Positions 47,731-60,621 of a DNA stretch of 64,000 nucleotides are shown piece by piece (the first letter of the stretch is position 1; every line of letters starts with the position of its first letter). This DNA comes from Hydrocarboniphaga sp. (GTDB lineage Bacteria; Pseudomonadota; Gammaproteobacteria; Nevskiales; Nevskiaceae), in the NCBI RefSeq assembly GCF_028291725.1, contig NZ_JAQGNT010000002.1, positions 62,001 to 126,000 on the forward strand, read 5' to 3'. Under the pieces are notes generated by a model. It was not told the origin of the DNA. It ran no database searches and worked only from the letters and a program-made list of their open reading frames with translations. The position numbers were made by a program, and so were the translations under genes.

Positions 47731-49395
47731 ATGTACCGCTACGACCAATACGACCAGACCCTGGTCGACGAACGCGTTTCCCAATTCCGCGACCAGACCG
47801 AGCGCTTTCTCGCCGGCCAGCTGCCGGACGAAGAATTCCGGGCCTTGCGCCTGCGCAATGGCCTTTATGTGCAGCGTTTTGCGCCGATGCTGCGGATCTC
47901 GATCCCCTACGGCCTGCTGGCCAGCCGCCAGCTGCGCATGCTGGCGCATATCGCCCGGACCTACGACAAGGATTACGGCCACTTCACGACCCGCCAGAAC
48001 ATCCAGTACAACTGGCCCGAGTTGGCGCGCGTGCCGGACATCCTGGCCGATCTGGCTTCAGTGCAGATGCACGCGATCCAGACCTCCGGCAACTGCATCC
48101 GCAACATCACCAGCGACCATCTGGCCGGTGTCGCCGCCGACGAGATGCTCGACCCGCGGCCGTATTGCGAGCTGACCCGGCAATGGGCGACGTTCCATCC
48201 CGAATTCAACTGGTTGCCGCGCAAGTTCAAGATCGCATTCTCGGCCGCCAACGGCGATCGCGCCGCGATCCGCGTGCACGACATCGGCGTGCAGATCGTC
48301 TGCAACGCGGCCGGCGAACTCGGCTATACCATCTATGCCGGCGGCGGTCTGGGGCGCACACCGATCATCGGCCCGATGGTTCGCGAATTCCTGCCCGAAG
48401 CGGACCTGCTGTCGTACTTCGAGGCCGTACTGCGCGTCTATAACCGCCTCGGCCGGCGCGACAACATCTACAAGGCGCGGATCAAGATCCTGGTCAAGGA
48501 AACCGGCCTGGCACGGTTCCGCGACCTGGTCGAAGCCGAGTGGGAGCAGATCAAGGACGGCGAGTTGCGCCTGCAAGCGGGCGATCTCGACGCGATGCGC
48601 TCGCGATTCGATCGGTTCGAGTACGACGATGCCGCCAGCCTGGATACCAGCTTCGACCGGAAACTCGCCCAAGACACGGCGTTCGCCGCGTGGGCCAAGC
48701 GCAACCTCGCTGTCCATCGGCAGCCCGGCTACCAAATCGTATTCGTATCGCTGAAAGCATCGGGCGTCGCACCGGGCGACATGACGGCCATGCAGATGGA
48801 TGCGGTCGCCGAACTGGCAGACCGCCATTCCTTCGGCGAGATTCGCGTCACCCACGACCAGAACCTGGTTCTCGCTGACGTGCGTCAGTCCGAGGTCTAT
48901 ACGCTGTGGCAAAGCCTGCGCGACCTGGGACTGGCGACACCGAACATCGGCCTGCTGACCGACCTGATCTGCTGCCCGGGCCTGGATTTCTGCTCCCTGG
49001 CCAACGCCGGCTCGATCAGCGTCGCCCAGGATATCTTCGACCTTTTCGACAACCTCGACGATCAGCACGATATCGGCCCGATCAAGGTCAAGATGTCGGG
49101 CTGCATGAACGGCTGCGGCCATCACAGCGTCGGCCACATCGGCATCCTCGGCGTCGATAAGAAAGGCGAGGAGTGGTACCAGGTTACGCTTGGTGGCTCG
49201 GCCGAAAACGACGCCAGCCTGGGCGACCGCACCGGGCCTTCGTTCGCCCGCGACGACATCGCACCGGCGATCAAGAAAATCATCGACGTCTATTTGAGCC
49301 TGAGAAACAGCGAAGACGAGAGCTTTCTCGCCTGCTATCGCCGGGTCGGCATGGCGCCGTTCAAGGCGCGTCTGTATGCCGTGGAAACCGCATGA
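47731..49395 (+). CDS. cysI: Assimilatory sulfite reductase hemoprotein (NIR/SIR family)
   Basis: A 554-residue siroheme/4Fe-4S enzyme reducing sulfite to sulfide (nitrite is possible in this family, but the context is sulfur). The cluster ligands follow the C-x5-C...C-x3-C rule: Cys415 and Cys421 (CPGLDFC), Cys458 and Cys462 (CMNGC). The start at 47731 is chosen because similarity begins at MYRYDQYDQTLVDERVSQF; an in-frame ATG lies at 47656 without a good ribosome site. The next gene encodes DUF934, a common partner. No CysJ flavoprotein gene is in the window, so the electron donor is unknown. Confidence 0.9.
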   Translation: MYRYDQYDQTLVDERVSQFRDQTERFLAGQLPDEEFRALRLRNGLYVQRFAPMLRISIPYGLLASRQLRMLAHIARTYDKDYGHFTTRQNIQYNWPELARVPDILADLASVQMHAIQTSGNCIRNITSDHLAGVAADEMLDPRPYCELTRQWATFHPEFNWLPRKFKIAFSAANGDRAAIRVHDIGVQIVCNAAGELGYTIYAGGGLGRTPIIGPMVREFLPEADLLSYFEAVLRVYNRLGRRDNIYKARIKILVKETGLARFRDLVEAEWEQIKDGELRLQAGDLDAMRSRFDRFEYDDAASLDTSFDRKLAQDTAFAAWAKRNLAVHRQPGYQIVFVSLKASGVAPGDMTAMQMDAVAELADRHSFGEIRVTHDQNLVLADVRQSEVYTLWQSLRDLGLATPNIGLLTDLICCPGLDFCSLANAGSISVAQDIFDLFDNLDDQHDIGPIKVKMSGCMNGCGHHSVGHIGILGVDKKGEEWYQVTLGGSAENDASLGDRTGPSFARDDIAPAIKKIIDVYLSLRNSEDESFLACYRRVGMAPFKARLYAVETA

Positions 49396-49883
49396 GCCTT
49401 CTGATCCGGGATGGCGCGGTCCTCAGCGACGATTGGCTTCTGCTCGCTGATGGCGAGGCCCCGCCCAAAACAGGCAAGCTCATCGTATCGTGGGATCGTT
49501 GGAATGCGGAAAGGACCGATTTGGATCTGGGTGCACTCGAAGTCGGTCTGCTGCTGCCGAATACCCTGGATGTGACTGCGGCACTCGGCGACTTGCTGGG
49601 CCGCCCTTTACTGGCACTGAGTTTCCCGTCGTTCAGCGACGGCCGCGCCTATTCTCAAGCCACGCTGCTGCGGCGCCGCCATCACTATGCTGGCGAACTG
49701 CGCGCTACCGGCCAGGCCGTGGTCAGAGACCAACTACAGCAGATGCGAACCTGCGGTTTCGACACTTTTTTGCTGCGCAACGACCAGAATCCTGAACTTT
49801 GTGCAAAAAGTTTTCATGATTTGACTGTCGCCTATCAGCCAAATCTATTGAACATATCCGGCCTTAGGCCCGGAAAACATTGA
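49392..49883 (+). CDS. DUF934 protein, sulfite-reduction associated
   Basis: A 163-residue protein whose start overlaps the sulfite reductase stop by four bases (ATGA). The core FSDGRAYSQATLLRRRHHY and GELRATGQAVVRDQLQQMRTC with FDTFLLRNDQ is the DUF934 signature. These proteins travel with NIR/SIR-type sulfite reductases in proteobacteria and are often annotated as an oxidoreductase probably involved in sulfite reduction; the biochemical role is unproven. The conserved acidic and Arg residues could bind a flavodoxin-like donor (speculation). Confidence 0.9.
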   Translation: MSLLIRDGAVLSDDWLLLADGEAPPKTGKLIVSWDRWNAERTDLDLGALEVGLLLPNTLDVTAALGDLLGRPLLALSFPSFSDGRAYSQATLLRRRHHYAGELRATGQAVVRDQLQQMRTCGFDTFLLRNDQNPELCAKSFHDLTVAYQPNLLNISGLRPGKH

Positions 49884-50044
49884 AAAATCAGCGGGCAGCA
49901 AGGTTTCCCATCCATAATCGATCATATGGTTGCCTTTCAGCCGCTATGAAGGCTAAAGTCACTTCAGCATTCGAGTTATAGCTGGCGATGCTCCTGAGGG
50001 AAGTCGGGAACGCCAGTCTTCTATTCACACAGGGAGCAAGCAAT

Positions 50045-50812
50045 ATGTTGCAAAACAAGGTGTTGGCAGTGGCCGCGGGTGCATTCGCGCTATTCACGTC
50101 GAATGCGTGGGCACAGGAAAGCGGTATCGCGGCCTCATCGGCAAGTCGCACGATCCAGGGTTATGCGGCGGCTTCCTTTCAAGCTCCGGTCGGTTTCGGT
50201 ATGAGTTGGGGCGCCATCGGCGCTGGCGCGTATGCGCAGACGCTGGGCAGCAGCAGTGACGGCGCGGCCGGCATCTCGTTCGGTCTCGGCGATGCCGACA
50301 AATACGTCGGCCTGGAAACTTCCGCGGTCTTCTCGTCGCTGACGGGCCACGGCAGCTCCGATTCGTTCGGCGACTCCGGTTCCTTCGGCCTCAAGCTGCA
50401 CACCAATCTTCCGGGTGACGCAGCGTTCGGCGTTGGCGTCATCGGCACCGGCGAATGGGGCAGCCAAGGCTTTAAAGACGCAAACAGTTCCAGCGTGTAC
50501 GCAGCCGTCACCAAGGGCGTGCAGGTGGGCAACCACGTCGCGATCCTGAATCTGGGCGTTGGCGACAACCTCTTCAACGAGCCCGGCAAGACCAGCATCG
50601 GCGTCTTCGGCTCTGGCGCGTTCTACTTCACCAACTGGCTGTCCGTGATTGGCGAGTACTCCGGCCGCTTCACCAATGCCGCGATCTCGATCGCACCGCT
50701 GCCGCAGTTCCTGCCGCTGACGATTACGGTCGGCGCGATCAACCTCGGCAAGCGCTACGGCGGCGATGTCGAACTCGGCGGCACCGTCGGCCTCGGTTAC
50801 AACTTCAAATAA
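50045..50812 (+). CDS. Exported glycine-rich protein, barrel-like, unknown function
   Basis: A 255-residue protein with a signal peptide (MLQNKVLAVAAGAFALF, cut near AWA). The mature part alternates polar and hydrophobic residues in short Gly-containing strands (YAAASFQAPVGFGMSWGAIG, YVGLETSAVFSSL, GVFGSGAFYFTNWLSV), and ends LGYNFK, like an outer-membrane barrel with an added Lys. No family is recognised. AGGGAGC precedes the ATG at 50045. It is 30 bases upstream of a small Gly/Ser-rich gene, probably one unit. Confidence 0.65.
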   Translation: MLQNKVLAVAAGAFALFTSNAWAQESGIAASSASRTIQGYAAASFQAPVGFGMSWGAIGAGAYAQTLGSSSDGAAGISFGLGDADKYVGLETSAVFSSLTGHGSSDSFGDSGSFGLKLHTNLPGDAAFGVGVIGTGEWGSQGFKDANSSSVYAAVTKGVQVGNHVAILNLGVGDNLFNEPGKTSIGVFGSGAFYFTNWLSVIGEYSGRFTNAAISIAPLPQFLPLTITVGAINLGKRYGGDVELGGTVGLGYNFK

Positions 50813-50842
50813 CCGCCAATCGATTTTGGCAGGAGCATCAAA

Positions 50843-51115
50843 ATGTCGAATCTCATCAATTCAGTTCTGAAAACGGCAGTGGCGGCCGCGTTGCTCGGCG
50901 CCATGTCGCTTGCATCGGCCGCTAGCGGAACCAGCGGCAGCAGTGGCAGCGCGGGTGCCGGAATCGACACCGGCGGCGGCGGCTCAGCTGCCGGCTCCGG
51001 CGCTAGCAGCAATCCGAAGCTGGCGGAGGGTTCAGGCGGGCCGGTCGGCCTGCTGGAAAAAGTGTTCGGCGACACGGACCCGAGCAAGAAGAAAAAGAAG
51101 AGGGGAGCCAACTAG
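50843..51115 (+). CDS. Small exported Gly/Ser-rich protein with basic tail
   Basis: A 90-residue protein. A signal peptide (cut near SASA, residue 26) is followed by a 35-residue low-complexity Gly/Ser/Ala stretch (GSSGSAGAGIDTGGGGSAAG) and a charged C-terminus ending DPSKKKKKRGAN. It is not recognised. The mature protein would be only about 65 residues. It follows the barrel-like protein gene by 30 bases with its own GGCAGGAGC ribosome site and ends before a strong terminator, so the two genes form a discrete unit. Confidence 0.6.
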   Translation: MSNLINSVLKTAVAAALLGAMSLASAASGTSGSSGSAGAGIDTGGGGSAAGSGASSNPKLAEGSGGPVGLLEKVFGDTDPSKKKKKRGAN

Positions 51116-51134
51116 TTCTTCATCGGATGTACGC

Positions 51135-51162
51135 AAAAAAGCGGGCTTCGGCCCGCTTTTTT
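51135..51162. terminator. Bidirectional Rho-independent terminator
   Basis: AAAAAAGCGGGC, loop TTCG, GCCCGCTTTTTT. Works in both directions for the convergent small exported gene and serS. Confidence 0.9.
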
Positions 51163-51184
51163 ACATCCGCCGCTCGCAGCGGTC

Positions 51185-52519
<1,335 letters not shown>

Positions 52520-53854
52520 TCAGCCTTTGCCGGAGGCACGCCGCGCGCGCAGCTGGGCGAGTTTCTCGCCGATCTTCGCCTCGAGCCCGCGCGGCGTCGG
52601 CGCATAGAACTCGCTGCCGATCAGAGCGTCCGGAAGAAACTGCTGGCCGGCGGCATTGGCGTCGGCCTCGTTATGGTCGTATCGATAGCCATCCCCATAA
52701 CCCATGTCCTTCATCAACCGGGTCGGTGCATTGCGGATCGCCATCGGCACTTCAAGCGAGCCGGTTTTTTCGACCAGCGCGCGCACCGCGTTGTACGCGG
52801 TATAGACGGCATTGCTTTTCGGAGCGACCGCCAGGTAGACCACCGCCTGGGCCAGGGCCAGTTCGCCTTCGGGGCTGCCCAGCCGCTCATAGGTGTCCCA
52901 GGACTCGAGGCACATCGATTGCGCACGCGGATCAGCCAGACCGATGTCTTCCACCGCCATCCGCACCAGCCGGCGAGCGACGTAGCCGGCGTCGACGCCG
53001 CCGTCGATCATCCGCGCGAACCAGTACAAGGCCGCATCGGCATCGCTGCCGCGTACCGATTTGTGCAGCGCCGAAATCTGGTCGTAGAAATTCTCGCCCT
53101 GTTTGTCGAAGCGACGAAAACCGCGGCCGAGCAGGCGCTCCAGCAGCGCGTCATCGGGCTGTGCATCGTGGTGCCGCGAGCGTTCTGCCCGCCAGAGTTC
53201 GACCGCCGTCTCGAGCAGGATCAGCGCACGGCGGCCATCGCCGTCGGCGGCTTCCGCCATCCGCTGCAGCCAGGATGCCGGCAGCGTGTCGTCGGGCTCA
53301 CCCAGGCCGCGCACCGGGTCGCTCAGCGCGCGTTTCAGCAGGCTGGCGATTGCCGGCTCGTCGAGCGCTCGCAGCACGAACACGCGCAAGCGCGACAGCA
53401 GCGCCGAATTCAGTTCAAAAGACGGATTCTCGGTCGTCGCACCGATCAGCACGACGGTGCCGTCTTCGACGAAAGGCAGCAGCGCGTCCTGCTGGCCCTT
53501 GTTGAAGCGGTGGATTTCATCGACGAACAACACCGTGCGTTGCGGTGTCAGGCCTTGCAGTGCGGCCTGTGCGCGCTGCGTGGTTTCGCGGATTTCCTTC
53601 ACGCCGGCGAGCACCGCCGACAAGCTGACGAAATGCGCGTCCACATGCTGCGCAACCAGGCGCGCCAGCGTGGTCTTGCCGACCCCGGGCGGCCCCCAGA
53701 ACACCATCGACGGCGGCCTGCCGGCCTCCAGCAGGGTGCGCAGCGGCGCGCCTTGCGCCAGCAGGTGATCCTGACCGACGACCTCGTCCAACTTGCGCGG
53801 CCGCATCCGCTCCGCCAGAGGAGCCGCCGAGGCCTGGGCGGCGCCTGGACTCAT
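52520..53854 (-). CDS. rarA: Replication-associated recombination protein RarA (MgsA)
   Basis: A 444-residue clamp-loader-like AAA+ ATPase. Walker A is GPPGVGKT (54-61), Walker B VLFVDEIHRFNKGQQD, the arginine-finger region NSALLSRLRVFVL, and the C-terminal tetramerisation domain starts near residue 260. RarA acts at stalled forks and interacts with SSB. Its ATG overlaps the lolA stop (ATGA), so lolA and rarA are coupled, a common order upstream of serS. Confidence 0.95.
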   Translation of the reverse strand: MSPGAAQASAAPLAERMRPRKLDEVVGQDHLLAQGAPLRTLLEAGRPPSMVFWGPPGVGKTTLARLVAQHVDAHFVSLSAVLAGVKEIRETTQRAQAALQGLTPQRTVLFVDEIHRFNKGQQDALLPFVEDGTVVLIGATTENPSFELNSALLSRLRVFVLRALDEPAIASLLKRALSDPVRGLGEPDDTLPASWLQRMAEAADGDGRRALILLETAVELWRAERSRHHDAQPDDALLERLLGRGFRRFDKQGENFYDQISALHKSVRGSDADAALYWFARMIDGGVDAGYVARRLVRMAVEDIGLADPRAQSMCLESWDTYERLGSPEGELALAQAVVYLAVAPKSNAVYTAYNAVRALVEKTGSLEVPMAIRNAPTRLMKDMGYGDGYRYDHNEADANAAGQQFLPDALIGSEFYAPTPRGLEAKIGEKLAQLRARRASGKG

Positions 53855-54531
53855 TTTGTGCTCGGCTTCACGATCGGCAGGCTCGGCGGCACGCTCTGCT
53901 GGCCGGATTCGACGATCTCGGCGTTCTTCGGCGGCGTGAACTTGAGCAGCGCCTCATCGACCTTGACGTTGACCTTGATGTCGGTAAACGCGACTTCGGT
54001 GCGGTTGCCGAGCCGGTCCATGAACACCATGCTTTCGGGCGCGCCGCGGCGCAGCCACATTTCGATCGCCTCGAAATCGCCATCGACATTGCGCGGCTTC
54101 AGGCGCACGCCCTGCGTGTCACTGCGGGCGCCGAGGTCTTCGATCGTGAACTCGTCGGTCAAGGTCGAGCGCTGCGCCAGCAAAGCCGCCGGCGTGCCGC
54201 TCAGCGTGTCGGCCGCGGGCCGCACCGTGACCTGGGAAAGATCCGGGTCGTACAGCCAGATCTTCTGGCCGTCGCAGACCATCAGCTGCTCATAGGGCTG
54301 CTCGTAATTCCAGCGAAACCGGCCCGGGCGCGACAGGATCATCTGCCCCGAACTGCTGGCGAGCTTCTCGCCGCGTTCGTTGATCTGCACCTGGGTGAAA
54401 TGGGCGGTGACGGTGCGGGTGTCCTTGATGAAGCGGCTCAGCTCTTCTTCGCCACTATTGGCCAACGCGGACGACATGCCAGCCGCGGACAGCGCGAGCA
54501 GCAAGGCGGATCGGAACAGACAGTTGCGCAT
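53851..54531 (-). CDS. lolA: Outer-membrane lipoprotein carrier protein LolA
   Basis: A 226-residue periplasmic chaperone carrying lipoproteins from LolCDE to LolB. A signal peptide (MRNCLFRSALLLALSAAG, cut near ALA) is followed by the LolA beta-sheet pattern (VTAHFTQVQINERGEKLASS, GQMILSRPGRFRWNYEQPYE, QKIWLYDPDLSQVTVRP). The start is either 54531, which puts the basic n-region first, or 54546 (MSGYFMRN); neither has a strong ribosome site. It lies between ftsK and rarA on the same strand in the frequent ftsK-lolA-rarA-serS order. Confidence 0.92.
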   Translation of the reverse strand: MRNCLFRSALLLALSAAGMSSALANSGEEELSRFIKDTRTVTAHFTQVQINERGEKLASSSGQMILSRPGRFRWNYEQPYEQLMVCDGQKIWLYDPDLSQVTVRPAADTLSGTPAALLAQRSTLTDEFTIEDLGARSDTQGVRLKPRNVDGDFEAIEMWLRRGAPESMVFMDRLGNRTEVAFTDIKVNVKVDEALLKFTPPKNAEIVESGQQSVPPSLPIVKPSTK

Positions 54532-54596
54532 GAAATACCCGGACATGGTGGATTCTTGGGACAGGCGCGGGCGCCAATCGTTCTGGCGGATCGATC

Positions 54597-54647
54597 TAGG
54601 GCCTGTTAACACACGTCGGTCGCTGCGCTGACGTGTGTTAACAGGCC

Positions 54648-54650
<3 letters not shown>
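54597..54650. repeat. Perfect 21-bp inverted repeat, supplies ftsK stop
   Basis: Arms at 54597-54617 and 54630-54650 are exact reverse complements (starting TAGGGCCTGTTAACACACG) around a 12-base spacer. The ftsK TAG stop is the last three bases. It lacks the GTAG-palindrome structure of the REPINs and has no T-run, so its nature is open: an ftsK terminator-like structure or a different repeat family. Confidence 0.75.
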
Positions 54651-57086
<2,436 letters not shown>

Positions 57087-57315
57087 TTGAATATTCAGCG
57101 CAAGACGCGGTAATGATGGTGCCTGAGTATAGCAAGGCGGCTGTTCTTCACCGGACCGTCGCCTGACAATGGAACTCTTGAATTGATTACGTTCAGCTTC
57201 ACATACCAGAAAGCTAGCGCGGACAATCATCTGGTGGACATCCAGCAGATGTTTGAAGCGCGATCTCCCTGTAACCATAGTGCCAGCGAGTCTTGAGACT
57301 CGGACGAGGACCGAC

Positions 57316-57648
57316 ATGAGCAACCACGTGCGGCATTTCGTTCTGACGGGTGATGGACGCATCCGTGAATTTTCACCGGAGCAGGCAGCCCAGGTGGCAG
57401 CCGGCGCCAGCCGTATGCCGGAGTTCGCCGAGACGCGCGTCCGTTATCTGCAGTTGACGCTCGAAGATGAAACCGACTCCGAGATCCGCATTCAGAGTGC
57501 CGGCGCGAGCATCCGCTTCGACGCCGACGGCACGATGCTCGAGGCCGGCCCGGCAACGCCCGAGGACCAGATCAGCGGCTTCGAACACGATGCCGTCATC
57601 CAATGGGTGTTGCGCGACCGCCCCACGGTTGGTCCGACTTTTCACTGA
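57316..57648 (+). CDS. Conserved hypothetical protein
   Basis: A 110-residue soluble acidic protein that I do not recognise. It begins [20 protein letters not shown], continues with a helix ([20 protein letters not shown]) and a beta-rich half ([36 protein letters not shown]). GAGGA lies five bases before the ATG. The gene is divergent from ftsK and its end overlaps the next gene by 46 bases. Confidence 0.72.
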   Translation: MSNHVRHFVLTGDGRIREFSPEQAAQVAAGASRMPEFAETRVRYLQLTLEDETDSEIRIQSAGASIRFDADGTMLEAGPATPEDQISGFEHDAVIQWVLRDRPTVGPTFH

Positions 57649-58832
57649 TCGCGTCGCTGATCAGCCCCAACGACGACAGAGCCTCGCCAGCCGGGCTGCG
57701 ATTTTCCTTCGCGGCCGGGCTGTCAGGCGTCCCAGCCTCCGAATGGAATGCACTGTTCGACAGCGGCTATCCCTTCGCTCGCCACGCCTTCCTGTCGGCA
57801 CTAGAAACCTATTCCTGCGTCGGTGAAAGCACCGGCTGGCTGCCCCGGCACCTGCTGGTGCATCGCGATGGGAAGCTGGTCGGTGCCGCGCCGCTTTATC
57901 TGAAGCTGCACTCGTATGGCGAATTCGTTTTCGACTTCGCCTGGGCCGAGGCCAGCCACAGCATTCGCCGGCCCTACTATCCGAAGCTGCTCAACGCGAT
58001 TCCATTCGTACCGGCGGTTGGCCCTCGCATCGGCGCGATCGATTCCGCTGTTCGCGAGGCCGTCGCCGAGCAATTGACCGCGCTCGTCGAAGCCGAGTCG
58101 CTGTCGTCGGCTCATACGCTGTTCGTCGCCGACGATCAGGCCGAGGCCTACCGCCGCGCCCACTGGCTGGAGCGGCACGATCTGCAATTTCAGTGGTTCA
58201 ACCGCGGCGATGCCGACTTCAGCACCTTCGCCGGGCGCTTTTCCAGCGACAAGCGCAAGAAAATGCTGCGCGAGCGTCGTCGGGTCGCCGAGGCCGGCCT
58301 GCGCTTTGAAACCCGCCGCGGCGACGAACTCGACGAAGCCGCGTGGATGGCGGTGTACACGCTCTATGCGAACACCTACGAGGAGCGCGGCCAGGCACCG
58401 TATCTGACGCCCGATTTCCTGCTCGGCTACGGCGCCGCGCCGGGCTCGCCGTTCCGCGTAATCCTCGGCTACGAGGGCGCACACTTGATCGCCGCCGCAT
58501 TGACGCTGCAGGGCGGCGATACGCTGTATGGGCGGCACTGGGGGGCGGCCGATCGATATCACAGCCTGCATTTCGAATGCTGCTACTACCAGGGCATCGA
58601 ATTGTGCCTGCGCGAAGGCCTGAGGCGCTATGACGCCGGCACCCAGGGCGAACACAAGCTGGCGCGGGGATTCACCCCGGTATTGACCCGTTCCTTGCAT
58701 CACCTGGCCGAACCCCGGCTTCGAGATGCCGTTGAACACTTCCTGCAGCGCGAACGTCGTGCAGTGGCGGCGCGCGGAGTGGAACTGATGCACCATAGCC
58801 CTTACCGCCACGACCCCACGCCGACTGTTTGA
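57603..58832 (+). CDS. DUF482/GNAT-like acyltransferase
   Basis: A 409-residue protein related to the peptidogalycan biosynthesis/DUF482 group, which has the GNAT fold found in FemAB-like enzymes. The segment RHAFLSALETYSCVGESTGW, followed by PRHLLVHRDGKLVGAAPLYL and HSYGEFVFDFAWAEAS, is the family signature, and YGRHWGAADRYHSLHFECCYYQ with GLRRYDAGTQGEHKLARGF follows. The substrate is unproven. The ATG at 57603 gives a 46-base overlap with the preceding gene; a CTG start at 57645 or 57657 is possible. It lies three bases before aat, so they are probably co-transcribed. Confidence 0.8.
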   Translation: MGVARPPHGWSDFSLIASLISPNDDRASPAGLRFSFAAGLSGVPASEWNALFDSGYPFARHAFLSALETYSCVGESTGWLPRHLLVHRDGKLVGAAPLYLKLHSYGEFVFDFAWAEASHSIRRPYYPKLLNAIPFVPAVGPRIGAIDSAVREAVAEQLTALVEAESLSSAHTLFVADDQAEAYRRAHWLERHDLQFQWFNRGDADFSTFAGRFSSDKRKKMLRERRRVAEAGLRFETRRGDELDEAAWMAVYTLYANTYEERGQAPYLTPDFLLGYGAAPGSPFRVILGYEGAHLIAAALTLQGGDTLYGRHWGAADRYHSLHFECCYYQGIELCLREGLRRYDAGTQGEHKLARGFTPVLTRSLHHLAEPRLRDAVEHFLQRERRAVAARGVELMHHSPYRHDPTPTV

Positions 58833-58835
58833 CCG

Positions 58836-59579
58836 ATGGACAATCCGATCCGCCTGCACTGGCTGGATCCACGCGATCCGAGCCAGAGTTTCCCGTCGCC
58901 GCATCTCGCCATGCGCGATCCGAACGGGTTGCTGGCGATCGGCGGCGATTTGTCCGTCACCAGATTGATACGCGCCTATTCGCTCGGCATTTTCCCCTGG
59001 TACAACCCGGACGAACCGATCCTGTGGTGGAGCCCGGATCCGCGCGCCGTGCTGATGCCCGGCGGTATGAAAATCTCGCGCTCGCTATCCAAAACCCTGC
59101 GCCGCGGCGACTACGCGGTAACGCTCGATACGGCCTATCGCGACGTGCTCGACGCCTGCGCCGGGCCGCGCATGCGCAGCCGCGGCACCTGGCTCGGCAG
59201 CGACATGCGCGATGCGTACCAGGAGTTGCATCGACGCGGTTATTCGCACACCGTCGAAGTCTGGCGTGATGGCGAGCTGATCGGCGGTCTTTACGGCGTG
59301 GCACTCGGCCGTGCGTTCTTTGGCGAATCGATGTTCTCGCATGCCACGGACGCCTCGAAGATCGCCTTGTATTGGCTGTGCGAGCAGCTGAAAAGCTGGG
59401 ACTTCCATCTGCTCGACTGCCAGGTCGCGTCCGAGCATCTGCGCACGCTGGGGGCGATCGATATTTCCCGCGAACGCTTCCTGAACCTGCTGCGGCCGGC
59501 AACGGCACTGCCGGGACGCACTGGCATCTGGCGTTTCGACATTCCCTCCCCCACACCGCGCGAGCATCTACCTCGGTAA
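58836..59579 (+). CDS. aat: Leucyl/phenylalanyl-tRNA--protein transferase
   Basis: A 247-residue enzyme that adds Leu or Phe to proteins beginning with Arg or Lys, creating primary N-degrons. The family signature is seen in LLAIGGDLSVTRLIRAYSLGIFPWY (quoted in part as GGDLSVTRLIRAYSLGIFPW) and LIGGLYGVALGRAFFGESMFS with HLLDCQVASEHLRTLGA. Its products are delivered by ClpS to ClpAP, both encoded 2-4 kb away in this window. Confidence 0.95.
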   Translation: MDNPIRLHWLDPRDPSQSFPSPHLAMRDPNGLLAIGGDLSVTRLIRAYSLGIFPWYNPDEPILWWSPDPRAVLMPGGMKISRSLSKTLRRGDYAVTLDTAYRDVLDACAGPRMRSRGTWLGSDMRDAYQELHRRGYSHTVEVWRDGELIGGLYGVALGRAFFGESMFSHATDASKIALYWLCEQLKSWDFHLLDCQVASEHLRTLGAIDISRERFLNLLRPATALPGRTGIWRFDIPSPTPREHLPR

Positions 59580-59591
59580 GATGCAATAGCA

Positions 59592-60290
59592 ATGGAACGG
59601 ATCCGGCTCTACTTAAGCACCGAACATCCCTGCGGCTATCTGCCGCAGAGAACGGCGCGCAGCCTGTTCGTCGATCCGGACTTCACGCTCAATCCGCAGC
59701 GCTACGAGATGTTACTGTCGCAGGGTTTTCGGCGCGGTGGCGATCATGTCTATCGGCCACGCTGCAGCGGCTGTGCGGCCTGTATTCCGGCACGGATTCC
59801 AGTCCGCGATTTTGCGCCGAATCGTTCGCAGCGTCGCTGCCTGAAAAACAATGACGACCTGGTGATGGAGATCCGCCAGGAGCTTAGTGACGAGCAGTTC
59901 GATCTCTACCGGCGCTATCTGCGCGGTCGCCATTCCGGTGGCGGAATGAATCCCGAAGACAAACCCGGCTTCCACAATTTTCTCGATTGCGGCTGGGGCA
60001 CCGCCGAGTTCTGGGAGATGCGGCTGGATGGCCGGATGGTGGCCTGCGCGGTCGTCGACCGCACACCGCAATCCCTGTCAGCGGTCTACACCTTCTTCGA
60101 CACCGATCTACCGGACCGCAGCCTCGGTACCTATGCGGTGCTGAGACAGGTCATGCATGCACGCGATGCCGGCATGGACCACGTTTACCTCGGCTACTGG
60201 GTGCCGGGCAGCCAGAAGATGGAATACAAGCGCAACTTCCATCCATTGGAGATTCTGGCCAGCCGCGGCTGGCAGGTTCTGGAAACCTGA
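59592..60290 (+). CDS. bpt: Aspartate/glutamate leucyltransferase Bpt
   Basis: A 232-residue ATE1-like enzyme. Bpt adds Leu to N-terminal Asp, Glu and oxidised Met. Signature pieces are CGYLPQRTARSLFVDPDF, YRPRCSGCAACIPARIPV with the conserved Cys cluster, and YTFFDTDLPDRSLGTYAVLRQ. It is 12 bases after aat, so the two N-degron enzymes are one unit; infA follows. Confidence 0.94.
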   Translation: MERIRLYLSTEHPCGYLPQRTARSLFVDPDFTLNPQRYEMLLSQGFRRGGDHVYRPRCSGCAACIPARIPVRDFAPNRSQRRCLKNNDDLVMEIRQELSDEQFDLYRRYLRGRHSGGGMNPEDKPGFHNFLDCGWGTAEFWEMRLDGRMVACAVVDRTPQSLSAVYTFFDTDLPDRSLGTYAVLRQVMHARDAGMDHVYLGYWVPGSQKMEYKRNFHPLEILASRGWQVLET

Positions 60291-60386
60291 GATCGCCCGG
60301 CATGAAGGCTGAAGACGGCGGTTGCCCGCATCGATGCGAAAGCGGATAATGCCGGGCTATCCCGCATGTCCGAGTACACCTCGCTA

Positions 60387-60605
60387 ATGGCGAAAGAAGA
60401 TCACATTGAAATGCCCGGCACGGTCGCCGAGACCCTGCCGAACACCACGTTCCGCGTCAAACTCGACAATGGACATGTGGTCACGGCCCATATATCTGGC
60501 CGCATGCGCAAGAACTACATCCGCATCCTGACTGGCGACAAAGTCACGGTGCAGCTGACGCCCTACGATTTGACCAAGGGCCGCATCACATTCCGCGACA
60601 AGTAG
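60387..60605 (+). CDS. infA: Translation initiation factor IF-1
   Basis: A 72-residue OB-fold protein, same length as E. coli IF-1. [20 protein letters not shown] starts at 60387, where all IF-1 proteins begin; the seven codons upstream are an accidental extension. [23 protein letters not shown] carries the ribosome-contact residues. IF-1 blocks the A site during initiation. It is followed directly by a strong terminator. Confidence 0.97.
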   Translation: MAKEDHIEMPGTVAETLPNTTFRVKLDNGHVVTAHISGRMRKNYIRILTGDKVTVQLTPYDLTKGRITFRDK

Positions 60606-60621
60606 TTCGCGCAACATGAAT

